A stretch of DNA of 64,000 nucleotides, taken from NCBI RefSeq assembly GCF_004340785.1, contig NZ_SLXS01000003.1, positions 157,689 to 221,688 of the forward strand. Direction: 5' to 3'. The position numbers and the translations under genes are program-made. The stretch is from Tumebacillus sp. BK434 (GTDB taxonomy: Bacteria > Bacillota > Bacilli > Tumebacillales > Tumebacillaceae). Shown here one piece after another: positions 58,775-64,000 of the stretch; position 1 is the first letter of the stretch, and the number at the start of each line of letters is the position of its first letter. A model generated the notes under the pieces. That model was not told where the DNA came from and made no database searches. It worked only from the letters and a program-made list of their open reading frames with translations.

Positions 58775-59542
58775 TTAACGCCAGCCGGCGCGCTTCCAAT
58801 AGCGGTATACGTCGAACAGCAGATGCCAGAGCACGGTGATGACCAGCGTCAGCAGCAGCCCGAAGATCGGCAGCTGCACGATCGGCATCAGGCAGAAGAT
58901 GATCGCCTGGCTCTCGATGACCGAAAACGGCGTGACGATCGTGAATTTGCGGTACAGGCGGGCTTGGAACGGCGTCATCGACATCCCGTTGATCACGATC
59001 GGCTCCGGAGCGGCGCTGCTGTCTGCCGCTGTGGTGTCCGCTTTGGCGGCGGCGCTGTTTTCGATCGTCTCTTTGATCAGCAGGTCGCCTTTGGAGAAGG
59101 CGCGGGTATAGATGTAGAGACCGGCCAGCACCCAGGATGCGGTGAGCATCCAGCCGTCGAGCTCCCCGACGCGCTGCTGGCCGTAGACGAGGGCGAGCAC
59201 GAGCAGGGCGAGTTTCAGCTCATCCAAAATATGATCGAGCCAAAAGCCGAAATTGGAAGACTGCTTCGTCTTGCGGGCCACATAGCCGTCGCAGCAGTCC
59301 AAAATGTAGGACAGTTGATAGAGCAGGCCGCCGAGCACCAGCATCCACGGCGTGCCGAGCGCAAAACACCACACGGCAAACAGGGCGATGACAAAAGAGA
59401 TCACGGTGATCTGATTCGGCGTGATCTTCGTTTTGCAAAACGCTTCGGAGATCGGCACCGACAGAGGCAATGTCGCATACGCATCCCACGGGGACGGATA
59501 GCGCACATACGGGTTGTCGCGCAGTTTGAACAAAGGAAGCAT
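58775..59542 (-). CDS. CDP-alcohol phosphatidyltransferase (second)
   Basis: About 255 residues with the full catalytic motif D-x2-D-G-x2-A-R-x8-G-x3-D-x3-D (DCCDGYVARKTKQSSNFGFWLDHILDE). It has a charged cytoplasmic insertion (IKETIENSAAAKADTTAADSS) as in the copy at 24365. The start is uncertain: ATG at 59542 or TTG at 59533 (AGAGAAAGG upstream suits the TTG); the frame upstream to 59626 lacks a ribosome site. No partner nucleotidyltransferase is next to it. Head group unknown. Confidence 0.9.
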   Translation of the reverse strand: MLPLFKLRDNPYVRYPSPWDAYATLPLSVPISEAFCKTKITPNQITVISFVIALFAVWCFALGTPWMLVLGGLLYQLSYILDCCDGYVARKTKQSSNFGFWLDHILDELKLALLVLALVYGQQRVGELDGWMLTASWVLAGLYIYTRAFSKGDLLIKETIENSAAAKADTTAADSSAAPEPIVINGMSMTPFQARLYRKFTIVTPFSVIESQAIIFCLMPIVQLPIFGLLLTLVITVLWHLLFDVYRYWKRAGWR

Positions 59543-59698
59543 CCTTTCTCTAAAACAAATCTGGTCTCGAAGACACATCTGGAAAAGCGAATCCGGAAAG
59601 CAAATTCTAACCTCTAACTTACCCATATCCCGGGTGTTTGTAAAGATCGTGCCCTTCTATGGTAGACTACCTGTATTGGCTGGAAAGGACTGATCGTT

Positions 59699-60163
59699 AT
59701 CGCTACTCTGTTTCATGACCTTGCGGAAATCTTCCGCGGGCAGGTCGGCGCGCCGTTCGTGCTCGATTACAGCGAAGAGAGCCTGAAGGACGCCGACCGC
59801 CTGCTCTCCCTGATCACCGAGCCTGGCCAGACGCCTGAGGAGACGCTGGTGCTGTCGGTCGGCGCCTATCTGGGCGAGACGACGCTGCAGCTGCTCGGCG
59901 GCGAATGGCGCCTCGATGAGGAGGTGCTGACCGACTCGTCTGTGCTGATCGGCGGCTGTGAGCTGTGGCCGTTCCGCCGCGTGCGCCAGCGCATCTACTA
60001 CGGTACCGCCAACCCGCTGTACGCGTGGTTCGAAATGGCGCGCGCCGGTGCGCAGCAGGAAGTAAAAAAGCTCCTGCACGGGCAGGAGCAGGCGACGCTG
60101 ATCCGCCCGACCGGGCAAGATCCACTGGTGATCAAGATCACAAAATCTCCTCGCAATCGGTGA
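59699..60163 (+). CDS. hypothetical protein (154 residues), apparent ATC start
   Basis: A soluble acidic protein, no family recognised: LDYSEESLKDADRLLSLITEPGQTPEETLVLSVGAYLGETTLQLLGGEWRL, then EMARAGAQQEVKKLLHGQEQ. Reading starts best at ATC 59699, 9 nt behind AAAGGA, giving IATLFHDLAEIFRGQVGAPFV before the first canonical start (GTG 59759), which has no ribosome site. An in-frame TAG lies just upstream of the ATC and no ATG, GTG or TTG falls between. The end overlaps the convergent HD-GYP gene by 26 nt. Confidence 0.7.
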   Translation: MATLFHDLAEIFRGQVGAPFVLDYSEESLKDADRLLSLITEPGQTPEETLVLSVGAYLGETTLQLLGGEWRLDEEVLTDSSVLIGGCELWPFRRVRQRIYYGTANPLYAWFEMARAGAQQEVKKLLHGQEQATLIRPTGQDPLVIKITKSPRNR

Positions 60164-61226
60164 TCATCAAGGTCAGATCCTGCGAGAGATCCACTTCGTG
60201 CGGATGCTGCAGGTCACGGCCTTCAGCATCTTTCAGCACGCGCAGGATCGGCCGGTGCGGGTACTTGGTGTTGATGTCGACGACCACCGCCGTCTCGCCC
60301 GAGTTGAGCGTCACCGTCAGCCCCAGCGGGTACAGCGCCACGTTGTCGCGGAACTTGCGGATCAGGTCGCCGTCGAACTGACCGGTCGAAGCAAACAGAA
60401 TCTCCAGCGCTTCGTGCGGCAGGTACGCTTTGCGATAGACGCGGTTGGATGTCAAGGCGTCGTACACATCGGCGATGCCGACGATCTGTCCGTAGAGATG
60501 GATCCCATCGCCTTGCAAGGAACGCGGATAGCCGGAGCCGTCCAGCCGCTCATGGTGCTGCAGGGCGCAGTGTGCAGAGATCAGCGGGATGTCGTCATGC
60601 TCTTTCAAAATCTCATAGCCCCAAAAGGCATGCTGCTTCATCAGCGCGTACTCTTCGTCGGTCAGCTTGCCCGGCTTCATCAGGATCTCCATCGGCACCA
60701 TCGTCTTGCCGATGTCGTGCAGCAACGCCCCGATGCCGAGGTCGATCAGCGCATCGCGCTTCAGCCCGAGCGCCATGCCAAGCGCCGCCGAGTAGATGCC
60801 GACGTTGACCGAGTGGCTGTACAGGTAGTTGTCGGTCGTATAGATGCCGGTCAATTGCAGCATGACCTGCTTTTTCGATTGCAGATCATACAAGATGTCT
60901 TCAAAGACGCCGCGAAACTCCCGCCCCAGGCGCGGGTTGGCGATCGAGCGCATCCATTTGCGCGACTCGATCATCTGCGAGAAGGTCTCGTACACCACTT
61001 TCACCGCGCGGCTGCGCGTCGGTTCGGAGATCGCGTCCTCGATGATCAGATCGCTCGTTCTGGGATCGTCTATGTAAACCTGTGTCACGTTCAGGTCGAG
61101 CAGCCGTTGAATCATACTCTGGCTCAGCTCTTTCCCTGCTGCTAAAAGCACGCTGCCGTTGCTGCTGTAGATTGGTTTGGCCAGCTTCGCTCCCGGCTGT
61201 AACGCGTCGGTCGAAGTCATATGCAT
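60138..61226 (-). CDS. HD-GYP domain cyclic-di-GMP phosphodiesterase
   Basis: 362 residues with an N-terminal ~130-residue region of the DUF3391-like kind (LQPGAKLAKPIYSSNGSVLLAAGKELSQSMIQRLLDLNVTQVYI) and an HD-GYP domain (~150-330): SHSVNVGIYS, ALLHDIGKTMVP (HD), HHERLDGSGYPRSLQGDGI (GYP motif) and IVGIADVYDALTSNRVYRKA. It hydrolyses c-di-GMP. The ATG at 61226 has AAGGGGTG upstream; another at 61220 is in frame. Confidence 0.94.
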   Translation of the reverse strand: MHMTSTDALQPGAKLAKPIYSSNGSVLLAAGKELSQSMIQRLLDLNVTQVYIDDPRTSDLIIEDAISEPTRSRAVKVVYETFSQMIESRKWMRSIANPRLGREFRGVFEDILYDLQSKKQVMLQLTGIYTTDNYLYSHSVNVGIYSAALGMALGLKRDALIDLGIGALLHDIGKTMVPMEILMKPGKLTDEEYALMKQHAFWGYEILKEHDDIPLISAHCALQHHERLDGSGYPRSLQGDGIHLYGQIVGIADVYDALTSNRVYRKAYLPHEALEILFASTGQFDGDLIRKFRDNVALYPLGLTVTLNSGETAVVVDINTKYPHRPILRVLKDAEGRDLQHPHEVDLSQDLTLMITDCEEIL

Positions 61227-61387
61227 GGCGATATCACCCCTTAGTACATCTGAGGATATTCGACAAGTTTCGCGTTTTACCTGCTTTCCTTCCGAATCGC
61301 AAAAATTCAATATGTAAATGCTATCAATTGATGTAGGAAAATTGTATACTTAAAAAAAGCATAATTCCCAGGGAGGGTTCATTCCAC

Positions 61388-62575
61388 ATGTACATACAGG
61401 AAGTCTTTGAGTTGCATGCACATACACCGACGCTGGTCGATTTAGAAGATCTCGCAGCCCGCGAAGACGCCCATCTGGAACTGCACGGCACCAAGCCGAT
61501 GCGCTTCTCGATCTACGTGTCCCCGGAGCGTTTGGAGCACGTCTCGGCACTGTTTATCGAACAAGGCTGCAAGCGTATCCATTCCACCGAGCTCAAAATG
61601 GAACCGGCGCCGAAAGACGGCGTGGTGCCGGACGATTTTCATGCCACTTCCAATAAACCGACCTTTATCTTCCGCGACGGCAACTGGATTCCGGTCACCC
61701 GTTTGCGCATGGACGGCGTGATCACGTTTGACGAAAACAACACACCGTTTTGCAACCTGATGCGCGACGTCATCGCAGGCGAAGACATCGTCGTCGGCCA
61801 CGGCGGCATCCGCATCGCCTTCCTCGACCTGCCGACGAAAAATGAAGAGGAGTTCGGCTTCATGCAAGGGGACGTTTCTTCGGAGCGCCAGAATCCGGTG
61901 ATCATCCGCAAGATCGCCCGCGATATGAAAGCGATCCGCGACCGCGGCGGCCGCATCGTCTTCGTGGCAGGCCCCGGCGTGATTCACACCGGCGGCATGG
62001 CTCCGTTCTGCGGCCTGATCGAAAAAGGCTATGTACAGGCAGTCCTGTCGGGCAACGCGCTGGCGACGCATGACATCGAAAACGCGCTGTACTCGACCTC
62101 GCTTGGCATCAGCACGAAGACGGCCGACGTCGTCTCCGGCGGCCACCGCCACCACTTGTCGGCGATCAACCGCATGCGCTTCCACGGCTCGATCGAAAAC
62201 GCCGTGCGGGCGGGCGAGCTGCGCTCCGGCATCATGTACACGCTGGTCCAGCACAACGTGCCGTTCTCTCTGGCCGGCTCGATCCGCGATGACGGACCGC
62301 TGCCGGACACCGAGATGGACCTGTGCAAGGCACAGGCGCGCTACTCCGAGCTGGTGCAAGGCACCGATATGGTGATCATCATCTCGACGATGCTCCATGC
62401 GATCGGCACGGCGAACATGATTCCGGCGACCTGCAAGACGATCTGCGTCGACATCAACCCGGCGGTCGTCTCTAAGCTTGCCGACCGCGGTTCCACGCAG
62501 ACGATCGGGATCGTCACCGACGCCGGCCTGTTCGTCGAACAGCTCAACCGCGAACTCGATCTGTTTGAAGTCTAA
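61388..62575 (+). CDS. TIGR00300 / LOR-SDH-type protein
   Basis: 395 residues of the family found as the C-terminal half of LOR/SDH (lysine-ketoglutarate reductase/saccharopine dehydrogenase-like) and of ArgZ/AgrE, and as the archaeal-type ornithine cyclodeaminase. It has GRIVFVAGPGVIHTGGMAPFCGLIEKGYVQAVLSGNALATHDIE and a late ATCKTICVDINPAVVSKLADRGSTQTIGIVTDAG dinucleotide-binding end. Role: probably ornithine to proline (inference). Starts with GGGAGGG upstream of ATG. Monocistronic. Confidence 0.88.
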   Translation: MYIQEVFELHAHTPTLVDLEDLAAREDAHLELHGTKPMRFSIYVSPERLEHVSALFIEQGCKRIHSTELKMEPAPKDGVVPDDFHATSNKPTFIFRDGNWIPVTRLRMDGVITFDENNTPFCNLMRDVIAGEDIVVGHGGIRIAFLDLPTKNEEEFGFMQGDVSSERQNPVIIRKIARDMKAIRDRGGRIVFVAGPGVIHTGGMAPFCGLIEKGYVQAVLSGNALATHDIENALYSTSLGISTKTADVVSGGHRHHLSAINRMRFHGSIENAVRAGELRSGIMYTLVQHNVPFSLAGSIRDDGPLPDTEMDLCKAQARYSELVQGTDMVIIISTMLHAIGTANMIPATCKTICVDINPAVVSKLADRGSTQTIGIVTDAGLFVEQLNRELDLFEV

Positions 62576-62591
62576 GAATCGCTGCCAACCG

Positions 62592-62622
62592 ACCCGGCAT
62601 TAGATGCCGGGTTTTCTTTTTT
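62592..62622 (+). terminator. terminator
   Basis: Stem ACCCGGCAT / ATGCCGGGT with a three-base loop and TTTCTTTTTT tail. Confidence 0.9.
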
Positions 62623-62666
62623 ACGTTATACTAACGGAAGAGAGATGCAGATAGGAGGAACTATTC

Positions 62667-63278
62667 TTGTTGTCACTGCTTGGACGATTGATGTTCCGCT
62701 CACAGGAGTCAATCCAACTGCTGTTGCAAAAGCCCAATGCGAATCTGACAAGCCGCCTGGCCAACGTCGTCATTGTGCTGCTGATGATCAACATGGCGTT
62801 TTACTTCGCCATCGACCCCTTTTTCGAATCGCAATTTGGCAATTACAAATGGATTTTCGTGCTGCTGTTGCCGCCGGTGCAATTTATCGTGCAGCGCTTT
62901 TTGTTTGTGCTGACCTCGCGTCTTGGCCTGTTGATGTTTGCGTCCGACCGTCTGCCGGTCGACAAGATCGAACGCCAGTCGAAATGGAACCTGTTGAAAA
63001 AATACTATCCGTACACCTTTTATCCGACCGCCGTGCTAAGCGTGCTCGCCGCACCGCTGAGCGCCTCCTTTTTCCTGATCTTCCTCGTCTTCCTGGGGCT
63101 GATCTACATGTACCTGCTGCGCGTACAGCTGCTCAAAGAAGTGTTTGGCGTCTCCGGCGCGGTCGCCTTCTGGGGTCCGCTGCTCGTCGAACTGCTGATC
63201 TCCTTTGTGATCACCATGATCGTGTTTCTGCTCACCTTCATCGCGATCTCTGTGTTCAACATCCCGCTGGCTCCTTAA
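62667..63278 (+). CDS. Yip1-like multi-spanning membrane protein
   Basis: 203 residues starting at TTG 62667, with AGGAGG 8 nt upstream. Five hydrophobic segments; charged middle LTSRLGLLMFASDRLPVDKIERQSKWNLLKK. Length and layout resemble Yip1/DUF1282-like membrane proteins, but I see no decisive motif. Monocistronic. Confidence 0.78.
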   Translation: MLSLLGRLMFRSQESIQLLLQKPNANLTSRLANVVIVLLMINMAFYFAIDPFFESQFGNYKWIFVLLLPPVQFIVQRFLFVLTSRLGLLMFASDRLPVDKIERQSKWNLLKKYYPYTFYPTAVLSVLAAPLSASFFLIFLVFLGLIYMYLLRVQLLKEVFGVSGAVAFWGPLLVELLISFVITMIVFLLTFIAISVFNIPLAP

Positions 63279-63293
63279 TTGATTCGAAAGACA

Positions 63294-63332
63294 GCAAAAA
63301 GCGACTCTCCTTGCGAAGGGTCGCTTTTTTGT
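63294..63332. terminator. bidirectional terminator
   Basis: Stem AAAAAGCGAC / GTCGCTTTTT, with CCTT/GAAGG pairing further in, and T-run on the right. Convergent genes on both sides. Confidence 0.88.
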
Positions 63333-63337
63333 GTGTC

Positions 63338-64000
63338 TTACATGTTGCGGCGGTATTGTCCGCCCACTTCGTACAGAGCTTGGGTGATCTGGCCGAGGGA
63401 GCAGGTCTTGACCGTCTCCATCAGCTCGGCGAAGATGTTGCCACCGTTCATCGCCGTCGCTTTCAGCGACTTCAATGCTGCGGCCGACTCCGCTGCGTTT
63501 TCCGTCTGGAAGGCGCGCAGGTTGGCGATCTGCAGCTCTTTTTCTTCTTTCGTCGCGCGGGCCAGTTCGATCTCCGGCGCTTCATAGTCGTCGCCTTGGG
63601 TCTTCGGGTTGAGGTAGGTGTTCACTCCGATGATCGGCAGGGAGCCGTCATGTTTCTTGTGCTCATAGTACATCGATTCCTCTTGGATCTTGCCGCGCTG
63701 GTACTGCGTCTCCATCGCGCCGAGCACGCCGCCGCGGTCGGAGATGCGCTGGAACTCCTGAAGTACCGCTTCTTCGACAAGGTCGGTCAGCTCTTCGACG
63801 ATGAACGCGCCTTGCACCGGGTTTTCGTTCTTCAAGAGGCCAAACTCTTTGGTCAGGATCATCTGGATCGCCATCGCGCGGCGCACCGATTCTTCGGTCG
63901 GCGTGGTGATCGCTTCGTCGTAGGCGTTGGTGTGCAGGGAATTGCAGTTGTCCTGCAGCGCCAGCAGCGCTTGCAGCGTGGTGCGGATGTCGTTGAAGTC
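63338..64000 (-). CDS. icmF: fused isobutyryl-CoA mutase IcmF, C-terminal part (runs off the window)
   Basis: The frame is open from the edge (64000) to the TAA-side end near 63338, giving the last ~220 residues. It reads [56 protein letters not shown] and ends [20 protein letters not shown], which is the end of IcmF rather than of plain methylmalonyl-CoA mutase. IcmF is a coenzyme-B12 mutase with a fused G-protein chaperone; its B12 and G domains should lie outside the window. Confidence 0.9.
   Translation of the reverse strand, partial: DFNDIRTTLQALLALQDNCNSLHTNAYDEAITTPTEESVRRAMAIQMILTKEFGLLKNENPVQGAFIVEELTDLVEEAVLQEFQRISDRGGVLGAMETQYQRGKIQEESMYYEHKKHDGSLPIIGVNTYLNPKTQGDDYEAPEIELARATKEEKELQIANLRAFQTENAAESAAALKSLKATAMNGGNIFAELMETVKTCSLGQITQALYEVGGQYRRNM

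Noticed and set aside
1-64000. rRNA, tRNA, CRISPR array, intact IS elements or prophage
   Set aside because: No regular spaced repeats, no cloverleaf-like 75-nt genes, no transposase or phage structural genes were seen; the lone recombinase-like gene lacks its catalytic Tyr and has no att-like repeats around it.

Overview
The window looks like a chromosome segment of a moderately GC-rich, spore-forming Gram-positive bacterium of the Bacillales, possibly a relative of Tumebacillus/Alicyclobacillaceae (inference). Supporting signs are strong AGGAGG-type ribosome-binding sites in front of most genes, frequent GTG/TTG starts, a stressosome module (RsbR-S-T-X), a YhcN/YlaJ-type sporulation lipoprotein, a SafA/YkwD-like LysM-CAP protein, the YmfF/YmfH M16 peptidase pair and a fused isobutyryl-CoA mutase. 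No rRNA, tRNA, CRISPR array or intact insertion sequence was seen.

Layout. 1-3.6 kb: metal handling (CadA-type ATPase with a His-rich tail, CadC-type repressor with its operator, a multicopper oxidase). 3.6-7.8 kb: a two-component system and a CcdA / TlpA-type thioredoxin / Lgt-like operon. 7.9-21 kb: MFS transporters, an ECF sigma/anti-sigma pair, PlsY, glycerophosphodiesterase, DedA, a GAF-PAS histidine kinase, an FtsW/RodA-type protein and a metallo-beta-lactamase-fold hydrolase. 21-25 kb: a lipid head-group cassette (CDP-alcohol phosphatidyltransferase, a nucleotidyltransferase-aminotransferase fusion, a second nucleotidyltransferase). 25-30 kb: fRMsr, TcdA, a tyrosine recombinase without its catalytic tyrosine, and queD-queE-queC.

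30.4-43.8 kb is the accessory core and the most interesting part. First comes an AT-richer RiPP locus: a 33-residue precursor ending NCGCG, a SPASM radical SAM enzyme, a full-length LanB dehydratase without a LanC, and an MFS exporter with its own promoter. A decayed gene follows. Then come three related units built as [tiny Trp-containing peptide ORF(s)] - [HemN-like radical SAM protein] - [hairpin] - [MFS exporter]. The peptides are 9, 10, 19 and 26 residues long. The 26-mer is three tandem copies of an NWI(I/V)-type repeat, and the peptides share endings such as WIIVAA. In the third unit the peptide start is fused to the last ~90 residues of the radical SAM protein. I do not recognise this peptide/HemN-like/MFS system from any described family; its function as peptide modification and export is inferred.

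43.8-64 kb returns to core functions: the M16 peptidase pair, small hypothetical proteins, NDH-2 with a good Rex-like operator, TenA, CYTH, LysM-CAP, LysR, TatA, a sporulation lipoprotein, an amino-acid permease, the RsbR-S-T-X stressosome genes without sigB, phosphoglucose/phosphomannose isomerase, a second CDP-alcohol phosphatidyltransferase, an HD-GYP protein, a TIGR00300 (LOR/SDH-type) protein and the end of icmF. Two genes here appear to start at ATC codons, each 9 nt behind a good Shine-Dalgarno sequence with no suitable canonical start.
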